A stretch of DNA of 19,002 bases from Pavlovales sp. CCMP2436 (taxonomy: Eukaryota > Haptophyta > Pavlovophyceae > Pavlovales), in assembly GCA_026770615.1 (NCBI GenBank), contig MU631341.1:421193-440194 (forward strand), written 5' to 3'. The notes beneath the pieces were generated by a model, which saw only the letters and a list, made by a program, of their open reading frames with translations, did not search any database and was not told the DNA's origin. Position 1 is the stretch's first letter. Every line of letters starts with the position of its first letter. The translations under genes were made by a program, and so were the position numbers. Shown in pieces: positions 1-7,191 of the stretch.

Positions 1-16
1 CCCCCTGCCCCTGTCA

Positions 17-51
17 CAGGAAGCCCCGACAGCTGCCTCCGGGGCTTCCTG
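17..51. repeat. Perfect hairpin, 11-bp arms
   Basis: CAGGAAGCCCC at 17-27 pairs perfectly with GGGGCTTCCTG at 41-51 around a 13-nt loop. It lies near the window edge, so its gene context is unknown. It could be a transcript-end structure of a gene to the left or a remnant of a mobile element. Confidence 0.6.
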
Positions 52-268
52 CGCCTTTTACTCTGTCCGATAGACACCCGGAAGTCAGGGCAGCGACCCT
101 CGCGTTCCCATCGCAGAAAGTTCAAAGTCCTTTTATAATTCGGACACGGGACAGCCTTTTACTGTGAGTTGTTTTTGGAAGGGCCACGAAGCGTCAAGGG
201 GCGCAGGTCTTCATCCGGGGATAAGCCGGGGGGGCTATAATTTCCCCCCTCGCCTCCCCTGATTAATA
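52..268. other. Intergenic stretch without a recognised gene
   Basis: I see no convincing reading frame here. The stretch contains G- and C-runs and an AT-rich end leading into a family D fragment. A short segment around 62-86 (CTCTGTCCGATAGACACCCG) resembles 542-567, which may reflect an old duplication. Confidence 0.4.
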
Positions 269-320
269 TATTAATGTAGGGGGGTTCGGGCTGGCGGTAC
301 GTTTCATGAACAAGTCAGGC
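269..320 (+). repeat. Family D terminal fragment
   Basis: This 52-bp stretch, starting TATTAATGT and containing GGTTCGGGCTGGCGGTACGT, matches the outer half of both inverted repeats of the D element (10764-10877 and 11544-11659). It is followed after about 12 bp by an S-family copy, so repeats abut here too. Confidence 0.75.
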
Positions 321-331
321 TATATATAGTT

Positions 332-541
332 TACTCCGCTCGAGTTCTCTCATCGTCGTCGGTTCATAACGACGTCACTTTCGCAAGTGAATCCGCCGTT
401 CCAGCAGGTCTTCAGCTGCGCCTGAGCTTCGTGACCACCGCTGAAAAAAATTACATTGTTGAGATGCCGGACACGCCGATGTCCTTGCCACATTGTCGCC
501 GCCGCCGCCGCCTTCCATGTGCCGCTGTCGTCCTCGTCCCA
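332..541 (+). repeat. S-family repeat, 5' part only
   Basis: This is the 5' portion of a repeat seen more completely at 9286-9772 and 10209-10632. Shared landmarks are CGCTCGAG, a CGTCGGTTCATAACGACG hairpin, CCGTTCCAGCAGGTCTTCAG, and GACACGCCGATGTCCTTGCC. Similarity fades after about 541, and the family's 3' end with its TA tail is missing. The copy lies upstream of gene 1 and may be part of its 5' flank. Confidence 0.8.
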
Positions 542-929
542 GCCCTGTCCGTTAGAGACCCGGAATTGCTTTTTATTCTCCTTCGCGCGATACATCAGCC
601 ACCGGTTCTTCCGATTTACCTTCCGAATAAAAAAAAGAAAAATTCTAAAATGTCGCCGCCCGCTTCAGCGGCCGACCCGGCCCTCGCCGGGCAGCTCTGG
701 TGATGCGAGAAGGCCTCCGGGTGAGCGTCCGCCATGGTAGCTTCGAAAAGCGTTGGAATTCATACAGTTTCAGTTCAAGCGGAACAGACTTTCAGTTCCA
801 GTTAAGCCCGGGCGTGTGACCCGGTTTACACGCATCCTTCCTTCCGCTCGGGCGCCAACACGTGAGAACCCACCGACGACACGCGAGAGAGACTTCCCGA
901 CGCGTGACGTGCGACCCACGGCACGAGGC
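542..929 (+). promoter_or_regulatory. 5' flank or leader of gene 1, with two upstream ORFs
   Basis: No long ATG-initiated gene lies here. Two short upstream ORFs precede the chosen ATG at 930: 650-703 (17 codons, ATG in an A-rich context) and 734-805 (23 codons, strong context GCCATGG). The frame of gene 1 is open back to about 753 but has no ATG there, and its residues are arginine/proline-rich and absent from the paralogue. I treat it as untranslated. An A-rich tract at about 629-645 could be part of a core promoter. Confidence 0.35.
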
Positions 930-2879
930 ATGGATGGCATGGACAGATCACATACGAACGCCGTCGCGATCGACATGTCCACTTCGAAACCCAGGCCGCG
1001 CCGCGCGACCACTGAGTGCCCCTTCGACCCCATCACGCCGCCGCGCAAGAGTAGCCTCCGCCCGAGCGGCCTGCCGCACGCTCGCGCCTACTCCCCAACT
1101 AACGCGAGCGCGAGCGAGATGGCGTCATCGTTTGCGCTCGAGGGCGGCTACTCGAAGCGCCCCTCGCCGCCGAACAGCCCAGCAGGTCGCGCCCGGGCGG
1201 GCTGCGGCATGCTCGCCATCTTCGCAATCCTGCTGCTGATCGTCTTCGCCTCCGTCGGTGCGTGGATCGGGTCGATGGTCGGTGCGCACCCGCACCAGGT
1301 GGCGCTCGAAGTCTTCCAACATGCCGTGCACAAGCTTCACATCGAGCGCAACTCGGTGCTCAGCAGGCTGGAGACGAGCAGCTCACCGGCCGACGAGCAC
1401 GCGGAGCTCCTCGCGCTCCAGGCCGAGCTGCGCGTGCTTAAGCAGCGAGTTGAGATCAGCAGCCCCGTAGTCCATCCAGCAGACTCGGAGATGGGCAGGC
1501 TCCACGCTTTCGTGGCGGCTGAGGAGCTTGCCACGATCACGCACGTCGCCGATCTGGAGGCCGAGCTGCGCACGAGGGCGGAGGAAGAGCGGCGGAGCAA
1601 GCTGCGCATGGAGGTGCTCGAGGCGCGCGCGATCAACGTGGAACGGCGAGAGAAGGAAGCGGCCGATAGGGTCAGGGAGGCTTCGCACTCGGTCGCGCGC
1701 GCGGAGCAGAGGGCGGAGAGTTTGTCTCGCGCCCACGAGGACGAGATGGCGAAGGCGGCCGAGGCCCAGGCCGCCACCGCCGCCACCGCCGCCGCTGCCG
1801 TCGCCGCCGCCGGACCCCAGGCCTCAGCTTCTGACCTCGAGAGCGGCGCAGAGTTCTACGCGAGCTCGGTCGAGAAAGGCGTGCCGGTGACGTTGACCAT
1901 CTTTTTCCCGCCCTCGCAACTGCTGGGCAAGGTGGCCTCGCTCTACTGGGTTTCGGAGTCAGGCTCGCTGGAGCAGTGGTACACCGACCTCGCACAAGGT
2001 AGCTCTCTCTTGCAGAAGACGGTTTCGGGCGAGAGATGGCGCCTGCGCGACGCGAAGAGCGGCAACCATCTGCTCTCGGTCAACGTCCCCGCCGCCAATA
2101 TCACCGTACAAATCGAGCCCGCCTCGGCCGTCACCCTGGAGTTGCACTATGCCGACGTGCGCCGCACGCGACTCATCACGCCCTCCGCTTCTCCGGACGG
2201 CGCGGCGCTCCCGGTGGAGGGCGAGGTCTTGACGGCCACCACGACAAAGCCTAGAATCGAGGACGACACTGTCGGCGAGCTGCGCGTTTTCAAGGCGGCG
2301 GCCGTCTCCGAGGACCAGTTCGGCGCCGGGCGGCTCATCGGCATTGGCGACAGACAGGTAGGCCGCCTCGCGCCCGACGGGCAGCTGCACGTGCAGCTCA
2401 CGCCGGGCGACGTGCTCATGGCAGCGGACGCCACGGGGCGGGTCTGCTTCGAGACGGCGGCGACGCATGAGCTACACCAGCACGTGAATGTCTTCTGCGC
2501 GCCGTTGGGCCAGGAGCTGCCTGCGACCACGCGGAAGGGCACGCACGTGCGTGTTGAATTTGTCCTGGACGCCTTGGCCTCGGGACCCGCCGCGCTGCTT
2601 CGGCTATGGGAGGCCCCGCGCGCGTGGCACAAGCACGCCGAGGTGTCTCCTCGCGAGGCGCTGGCCGTGCTCACCGAGCCGGGCGAGCGCTGGAGGGTGC
2701 GTGACGTGGCGACGAGCCGCGTGCTTACCGACGTCATTGTGAGCGCACAGGCATACCAGCGGGTCGTCGTGCGCGACCTGGGCGGCGGGGGCGTCGCGCC
2801 CTCGATCGCCGGCGTGCCCGCCGCCGGCACGAACAAGCGCGCCGGCCAACCGCTGGCCGATGCGGCGAGCCCACAATGA
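930..2879 (+). CDS. Membrane-anchored coiled-coil protein with VHL-beta-like domains (copy 1)
   Basis: Predicted 649 aa. The ATG at 930 was chosen because the paralogue shares the following AVAIDMSTS segment. Order: a disordered Ser/Pro/Arg head (1-90); one hydrophobic segment at about 94-119 (LAIFAILLLIVFASVGAWIG); a charged Glu/Arg/Leu coiled coil at about 125-285 ending in an Ala-rich run; then beta-rich modules. Module 1 (about 318-400) resembles the VHL beta domain. Trp340, Tyr351 and Trp370 align with VHL Trp88, Tyr98 and Trp117, and GERWRLRD aligns with its GHLWLFRD. VHL Ser111 is Thr here and His115 is Glu. Module 3 (about 540-610) repeats LRLWEAP and GERWRVRD. A degenerate middle module lies between them. 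The usual VHL role is binding hydroxyproline. No alpha domain or BC-box is apparent. The single hydrophobic segment suggests a type II membrane protein. Function is unknown; the VHL resemblance is by eye. Confidence 0.85.
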   Translation: MDGMDRSHTNAVAIDMSTSKPRPRRATTECPFDPITPPRKSSLRPSGLPHARAYSPTNASASEMASSFALEGGYSKRPSPPNSPAGRARAGCGMLAIFAILLLIVFASVGAWIGSMVGAHPHQVALEVFQHAVHKLHIERNSVLSRLETSSSPADEHAELLALQAELRVLKQRVEISSPVVHPADSEMGRLHAFVAAEELATITHVADLEAELRTRAEEERRSKLRMEVLEARAINVERREKEAADRVREASHSVARAEQRAESLSRAHEDEMAKAAEAQAATAATAAAAVAAAGPQASASDLESGAEFYASSVEKGVPVTLTIFFPPSQLLGKVASLYWVSESGSLEQWYTDLAQGSSLLQKTVSGERWRLRDAKSGNHLLSVNVPAANITVQIEPASAVTLELHYADVRRTRLITPSASPDGAALPVEGEVLTATTTKPRIEDDTVGELRVFKAAAVSEDQFGAGRLIGIGDRQVGRLAPDGQLHVQLTPGDVLMAADATGRVCFETAATHELHQHVNVFCAPLGQELPATTRKGTHVRVEFVLDALASGPAALLRLWEAPRAWHKHAEVSPREALAVLTEPGERWRVRDVATSRVLTDVIVSAQAYQRVVVRDLGGGGVAPSIAGVPAAGTNKRAGQPLADAASPQ

Positions 2880-2984
2880 ACCTCGAGATGTGAACGCGCG
2901 CGCACTGCACACTTCTAAGGCACACTCGTGGATTTGGCGCGCACTACTCTCGTAGGCGCTGCCAGACTACAGCGCACCCGGGCG
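2880..2984 (+). repeat. 3' flank shared with the paralogue
   Basis: Similarity between the two paralogues continues past the stop codon for about 105 bp. Both copies have CCTCGAGATGTGA just after the stop and CTGCCAGACTACAGCGCACC near the end. Similarity stops at about 2984 here and 12575 in the other copy. This marks one end of the inverted duplication and probably the 3' UTR. Confidence 0.8.
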
Positions 2985-3135
2985 GTGAAACACGCTATTC
3001 AATTTAAGCCAATTAAGAGCAACAGCTGACGAAGTGCACGGCTTTTACAGTTCGCAAATCTGTTGTTTTTTGCCTGCGCGCTGCGGCACGCTGTGGACGC
3101 GCGGCCTCGTCGTAGTAACGTGTTAGTCCACCTCG
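2985..3135. other. Short intergenic spacer
   Basis: An AT-richer stretch (about 2995-3070) between the end of the duplicated block and the stop codon of the minus-strand gene remnant. No feature is recognised. Confidence 0.4.
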
Positions 3136-3580
3136 TCACCCGTCCTCCTCCTCGTCGTATCCGTCGCCGTCTTCGTCATCGCTGCCTACCTGCGCCCGAG
3201 GTCGAGGAACGCCCATCGATGAGCGTTGACCTTGCGCCCACGCTGCGTGCACGGTTTCCCGTCGCTCGTCGTTCTGCTTCAGCGAGAAGGCCGACATACC
3301 CGACGGGAGCGCAGCTGCCTTGGGCGTGGCAAGTTTGGCAGCCGCCTCGCGGTTCTGCTCGGCCCTCTTCTTGGCCTGCCGCTTCCTGCACAACTCCCGG
3401 CTGCGCACGGTGACGATGTCGGCCTCGACCTCGTTATGCACGTTGTCGAGGTCGACGACCACATTGTCGACGGCGTCGTCGTCGACGACCTCCGCGTCGA
3501 GCTCCGACGGCGCGTACCTGCTCACGCCAGTGTCCGGCACGCGCCTGACGAGCCGCACCTGTGTTGAGGTTCTTGCTGCC
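3136..3580 (-). pseudogene. 3' end of a truncated gene with acidic tail
   Basis: On the minus strand this is an open frame with strongly GC-rich third positions and gene-like content. A valine/aspartate-rich part (AEVVDDDAVDNVVVDLD) is followed by a basic helix (RELCRKRQAKKRAEQNREAA) and an acidic C-terminus (DDEDGDGYDEEEDG), then a TGA at 3136-3138. Going upstream, the gene-like sequence ends at about 3580, where the 290-bp inverted repeat begins. The frame stays open into that repeat but has no convincing ATG. The 5' part was not found on the other side of the element. I do not recognise the family; basic then acidic tails are common in nucleolar and RNA- or histone-binding proteins. An intact gene with an exon beyond the repeat remains possible. 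Confidence 0.5.
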
Positions 3581-3873
3581 AAAATGTCGTGACACGCGTC
3601 TACCCCAGAGGTCGGAGCGCGCTGCGCTCCAACCTCTGTGGAGAAGCTGCATCCCGCCAGATCGCGCATAGCGATGTTCCAGGCAAAGAAGCAGACAAAG
3701 ACGATCACAAGGCTTCAGCGGCATCACGTGCACGACCTGTCTGGACCTTGATGTCAGCATACAGCATGACGGCATCAGATCCAGGCTCTTTCGGACGCAG
3801 CTGCAGCCGCATTTTTTACGGAATAGCGAGATGGGGACGGAGGCACCACTTCCAGCCCAGGTCGACGGCCCGA
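3580..3873 (+). repeat. Left inverted terminal repeat of the 2.14-kb element
   Basis: Inverted counterpart of 5436-5722. The arm ends inward at CCCAGGTCGACGGCC, after which the two sides diverge abruptly. It contains the subterminal palindrome at 3605-3637 and, on the + strand, part of the frame that is open in the right arm. That frame is interrupted here by small indels. Confidence 0.85.
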
Positions 3874-3882
3874 TCCGCCGTC

Positions 3883-4240
3883 GATTGATTCCTCGTTGAC
3901 CGATCTGGTGCTCGAACGCCGCGCAGAGCAATCCGCGCTGCCTTGCACGCAAGGCATGCCAATTACAGGCAGCACCACTCGCAGCACCACTCGCACGCGC
4001 AGCAGAAGAAGCCGCATGTGCTTTCCGGCCACAAGGTGAAGCCCAGAAGCGCGGGCACCAGGCAAGAAAGACAAGGCGAGCGCAGCTGCGCTACTGCCAA
4101 AGCTATCGACGCTAGCAGCCACGGATCCCAGGTCCAATGCTAACAGCGTTCGATCCGATGAAAGCCGATGTACGGCACGCTGCTACAATGTGTCGTCCAG
4201 CCTGGTCGCGGGACTTGAAGATCGCATCCAGGAGTATTAA
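3883..4240 (+). pseudogene. Decayed coding remnant inside the element
   Basis: No single frame is intact. One frame reads SLTDLVLERRAEQSALPC from 3883 to a TGA near 4037. It then reopens as SPEARAPGKKDKASAAALLP and runs through LVAGLEDRIQEY to a TAA near 4239. An overlapping frame (3943-4143) is rich in His, Gln and Lys, including QHHSQHHSHAQQKK. The mixture suggests an ancestral basic protein broken by a stop. Family not recognised. Confidence 0.3.
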
Positions 4241-4728
4241 ACAGGGGTCTTGCATCTCTCCCATATCACTCACTGACAGGCGGCGCATCGTGGGCTGCGT
4301 CGTCGTGTGGCTACCAGTCGAGCACACACACAGTGTAGCCAACTTCACCAAGGCTGATTGCTGCTCAGGGGGGCTGATCGCCCCCTCCCACTGCAGATAT
4401 CATGAAAGCCACCTCCCTCAACGCGGGCGTTTGCGGGTGTGTTGAAGGGTCATACTAACTAACTAACTAAGTATAATTTTGTATTTTCTGTGTCTTTTTG
4501 AGCTCCAAGAGGATCATACATGACGTAAAATAAAATAAGACTTTAAGACTGGCGTGGAATAAAGCCACTATTCTATCAGGTTGCAGCACAGCACCTCCAT
4601 ATGTAATTTAAATATTATGATAATGCTTGTTAAAAAAAAGTTTGCTTAGTCAATAGAGTCAGCACTCGTAGCACTACGCCACTACCACCCCTAACTTCGT
4701 ACAAATTCCTCTAGTAGTCATCAGGCCG
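4241..4728. other. AT-rich non-coding interior of the element
   Basis: From about 4450 the sequence becomes AT-rich with a short tandem run ACTAACTAACTAACT (about 4455-4469) and A/T homopolymers. A frame at 4137-4445 is open but shows no coding-like third-position bias. No gene is supported. Confidence 0.4.
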
Positions 4729-5074
4729 CACGCGGAAACGCCGCTCAAGGCTACCAAGGCTACGACGATGCTGCTTCCTGCGGCCACCGCAGTGTGCGCG
4801 CTCGCAGCGTCGCGATGCTGTCCACTTGAGGTACTCGCTCGCACCTCTCGACCACCCGTCTCGCTCGGGTCCTCAAGTGGATGTGCGTCGCGCGCTTGCA
4901 AAGGGCGCTGCTGCGCGCGGCGGCGGGCCGCACACGGAGACGCCGCTCAAGGCTACCAAGGCTACGAAGACGATGCTGCTCCCTGCGGCCCCCACGGCAG
5001 GGCTGCGGCGGCCGAGGCGCGCCCGAGCCGGGGCGTGGGGGCCGGGGCGCACATACTCACACCCTTTGGTGTGA
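4729..5074 (+). pseudogene. Gene fragment containing a 202-bp direct duplication
   Basis: ACGCCGCTCAAGGCTACCAA occurs at about 4739 and again at about 4941, with similar flanks. Both units read ETPLKATKAT...MLLPAA, the first in the frame passing 4768 and the second in the frame 4826-5074. The two units are therefore out of frame with each other. Between them lies an 11-bp inverted repeat, TCCACTTGAGG at 4821-4831 and CCTCAAGTGGA at 4871-4881. The GC-rich third positions suggest a former gene. No family recognised and no clear start. Confidence 0.35.
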
Positions 5075-5118
5075 GTGCTGGTGAATGAGGGTTTGGGTCA
5101 ATCGCTCGACCTCAGCCT

Positions 5119-5185
5119 GAGGTCGACCAAGCCAGTGACTGAACAACACCTGTTGAACCATGCTGAGCCGCTAATATGTATATTT
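5119..5185 (+). repeat. S-family repeat, severely 5'-truncated
   Basis: Carries only the family's 3' end: GGTCGACCAAGCCAGTGACT, AACACCTGTTGAACCATGCT, then GAGCCG and an AT tail. It lies inside the 2.14-kb element, so it inserted after or with that element. Confidence 0.8.
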
Positions 5186-5217
5186 AGTTATCTAAGATTA
5201 AGAAGCACTGCGTGTCA

Positions 5218-5665
5218 CTACTTGGGCTGAGGCACGAGGCGATCAACCGCGACGCGCAAGTTGGGCCCCTCAAGCCACGCCGCTAAGTAGCCCTTGCAGC
5301 GCAGCTTCGCAGCGGGGTGCACAATCCAGTGGTCGATGATTAGCCTGACGACGAGCCCCGCGCGTCCAAGGTCCGCGTCGAAGTGCATGTTCACGGAGCG
5401 AGACTATGTAGTCGTAGAGCATGCGCGACCCGGCCGTCGACCTGGGCTGGAAGGGGTGCCTCCTTCCCCATCTCGCTGTTCCGTAAAAATGCAGCTGCAG
5501 CTGCATGCGGAAGAGCTTGGATCTGATGCCGTCATGCTGTATGCTGACATCAAGGTCCAGGCAAGTCGCGCACGTGGTGCCGCTGAAGCCTTGTGATATC
5601 GTCTTCGTCTGCTTCTTCGCCTGGAACATCGCTATGCGCGATCTGGCGGGATGCAGCTTCTCCAC
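5218..5665 (-). pseudogene. Frameshifted gene remnant, C-terminal part readable
   Basis: On the minus strand one frame begins in the right inverted repeat (MEKLHPARSRIAMFQAKKQT, with a CATC pair of cysteines) and reads to LYDYIVSLREH at about 5388. It then continues in a different frame as MHFDADLGRAGLVVRLIIDH, 56 residues in all, ending at tandem stop codons near 5215-5220. The second part (5218-5388) has hydrophobic-helix patterning, the motif KLRCKGYLAAWLEG and GC-rich third positions, so it looks like a true C-terminus. A single-base indel near 5390 separates the parts. I do not recognise the family. It may be the element's own degraded protein. Confidence 0.45.
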
Positions 5666-5722
5666 AGAGGTTGGAGCGCAGCGCGCTCCGACCTCTGGGG
5701 GAGACGCGTGTCACGACATTTT
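5436..5722 (-). repeat. Right inverted terminal repeat of the 2.14-kb element
   Basis: Inverted copy of 3580-3873, ending outward at GACGCGTGTCACGACATTTT. On the minus strand it is open as a reading frame through most of its length, while the left arm has small indels in that frame. This suggests the right arm is closer to the ancestral coding version. Confidence 0.85.
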
Positions 5723-5807
5723 ACAATATATGCAAGTAAGCCAGTATTTTATCTAGATGCGCCACAATTAAGCGAGATATTATATATGCCCGGGGCCCCG
5801 GGCACAC
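5723..5807. other. AT-rich spacer with GC palindrome
   Basis: Between the element end and the C repeat. It includes the short GC-rich palindrome GCCCGGGGCCCCGGGC at 5788-5803. No gene. Confidence 0.4.
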
Positions 5808-5960
5808 TACCGGAGATTCATCGGCACGCTAGGTGGCGCCCAAGCTAGCGCAGCCGACTAAGGCACGCAGCAGGCAATGGGCGACGCAGCGCTCAGACCA
5901 CTGACCAGCACAACATTCAGAACAGTTGGACGCCAGCTTGAATCCCCATCAGAAATATGT
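5808..5960 (+). repeat. C-family repeat copy 1 (longest 5' extent, with copy 2)
   Basis: Shares with 10935-11085 the run from ACCGGAGATtCATCGGCACG through GCACGCAGCAGGCAATGGGC and CACAACATTCAGAACAGT to CGCCAGCTTGAATCCC, then an AT-rich tail. The first codons read LPEIHRHARWRPS in both copies, followed here by a stop. Differences in that stretch (att/atc, gct/gcg, agg/cgg) are synonymous. This suggests the 3' end of an element-encoded ORF. Confidence 0.8.
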
Positions 5961-6303
5961 AAGTAATAAATAATCATACTATTTAATTTATATCGAAATA
6001 AAAAACTAATAACTAGATCGTAGTGTTCTTGATTTGAAGCTTGGTAATTAGTTACTCACTTACTGTAGCCGAAGGAACAGATGAATAACCAAGCGTTGTC
6101 TGGGCATGGAAATCTTCGAACTTGCTGACCCCTCTCATCGACGGCCGCGCACTGGGCTATGTGGCAAGTTAGTTACACGGGCCTCACGCGCACAGCACCA
6201 GCTGAACTGCCAGCGCGTCGCGCTCGCGCACGACACTGGCGAGCATCTGTTGCAGCTCGGCCACGCACGCCTGGGCGGATGGGTCGGCCGAGCTGCCGTT
6301 CCT
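5961..6303. other. Intergenic, AT-rich then mixed
   Basis: About 5961-6080 is very AT-rich and non-coding. At about 6156-6175, GGGCTATGTGGCAAGTTAGT closely matches the central part of the MITE-like hairpin at 12239. The rest is 3' flank of the minus-strand gene ending at 6304. No other gene is supported. Confidence 0.4.
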
Positions 6304-7191
6304 CTAATCGGCGTCTGGCGCGCAGGCAGGTTCCCCGTCCGCTGCCGCCCGTACTCTCGTCGCGGCGAAAGCAACCCGCTTGTGGCGTTCAGCCTGGGCA
6401 CGCTCTCGAGCCACCAGATCTCGAGCTGCCATGGCATAGTTGGCCGCGATCACTAATGCGATGACGTTGCGCCGCCAGGTGCCGAGTCTGCGGCCGAGCT
6501 GGGTGAGGCGGAGGGAGGTCGCGACCGAGAAGACACAGAGCGAGCGCAGCCGCATCTCAGCGAGCGCATTCTCCCGCGCAGTGAGCCACTGCAGTTCCTC
6601 CAGTTCCTCGTTCCTCTCATCCGCTGAATTCCTCGCTGCCTCGCGCAACGAGTTACCCGCCTCCCGCCAGCCCACGATGGCGGAAGCGAGCGAGAGCACG
6701 TCGCGGTGCGAGAGGAGAACGACGATCGCGCGCGCTAACTCGCCGAAGCGCGAGGCCTGTTTCAGCGCGGCCTGCGCGGAGGAGTCCAACGAGCTGGCCC
6801 AGCACATCCAGAGCTCAAGAGCGCGACGCGCGGCGAGGCGCCCCGAACACGCGCACACGCGCAGCGCAAGCAAGCGCGCCTGTAGCGTCGTTGCGTCGCG
6901 CACATGTTCGCTGCGAAACCGCGCGCGCGAGAATGATTCTACGAGCACGCCCCGCTCAAAGATGAGCTCGGCGTTCACCGCGCCCTCCGACTGACGCGCG
7001 GCCCAATAGTGGAATGCGCGCGCAGTTCGTCGCTCGCGCGCACTCAGTAGGATTCCCGCCAGGGATCCCACCGCGCGGTGAAAGCGCGCCTGCTGGTGGC
7101 CGCTCGCCACCGCGGCGCCGAGCATTAGCTCGAGCTGCGCGACCACGCCATCGTCCCGCGCCAGAGCCGCGGCCGTCGGCGTCCGCATCAT
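6304..7191 (-). CDS. Sfi1-like W-repeat helical protein
   Basis: Predicted 295 aa from the double ATG at 7191/7188. The frame is open further upstream, but that part comes from a CTGCCTGC-type simple repeat and lacks an ATG. The protein is rich in Ala, Arg, Leu and Glu and predicted all-helical. It contains four motifs of the form [A/R]-[F/L/I]-x-x-W: AFHYW, ALELW, AIVGW and RLGTW. Their Trp residues are at about 63, 128, 175 and 239 from the ATG, spaced 65, 47 and 64. This resembles Sfi1-type centrin-binding repeats of centrosomes and basal bodies, though Sfi1 repeats are usually 23-35 residues apart, so the match is loose. It is divergently paired with the deneddylase gene across about 670 bp. 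High third-position GC supports coding. An uncharacterised coiled-coil protein is the alternative. Confidence 0.7.
   Translation of the reverse strand: MMRTPTAAALARDDGVVAQLELMLGAAVASGHQQARFHRAVGSLAGILLSARERRTARAFHYWAARQSEGAVNAELIFERGVLVESFSRARFRSEHVRDATTLQARLLALRVCACSGRLAARRALELWMCWASSLDSSAQAALKQASRFGELARAIVVLLSHRDVLSLASAIVGWREAGNSLREAARNSADERNEELEELQWLTARENALAEMRLRSLCVFSVATSLRLTQLGRRLGTWRRNVIALVIAANYAMAARDLVARERAQAERHKRVAFAATRVRAAADGEPACAPDAD

Larger units (their letters stand above)
3580..5722. mobile_element. Putative DNA element, about 2.14 kb, with 290-bp TIRs
   Basis: Arms at 3580-3873 and 5436-5722 are inverted copies, roughly 94% identical by eye, with outer ends AAAATGTCGTGACACGCGTC. 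Each arm has a near-palindrome about 26 bp from its tip (AGAGGTCGGAGCGC / GCGCTCCAACCTCT). The interior (3874-5435) holds decayed reading frames, a 202-bp direct duplication, an S-family fragment and AT-rich filler. No intact transposase is visible. The left arm abuts the truncated gene at 3136-3580. No clear target-site duplication was found. An inverted segmental duplication of a gene fragment is an alternative, because the arms carry an open frame. Confidence 0.6.

Noticed and set aside
753..929. N-terminal extension of gene copy 1 in the same open frame
   Set aside because: It begins at a TTG rather than ATG, is Arg/Pro-rich and has no counterpart in the paralogue. Taken as leader.
1337..1786. 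Long Ser/Ala-rich minus-strand frame opposite the coiled coil of copy 1
   Set aside because: A shadow of the GC-rich sense frame. It lacks family features, and the sense frame explains the codon bias.
2147..2905. 252-codon minus-strand frame opposite the VHL-like region, mirrored at 12649-13407
   Set aside because: It is present in both paralogues only because the sense frame is conserved. Ser/Thr/Arg-rich with no domain; antisense shadow.
4455..4469. Telomere-like repeat (ACTA)n
   Set aside because: Only about four units of a 4-bp simple repeat. Not a telomeric motif.
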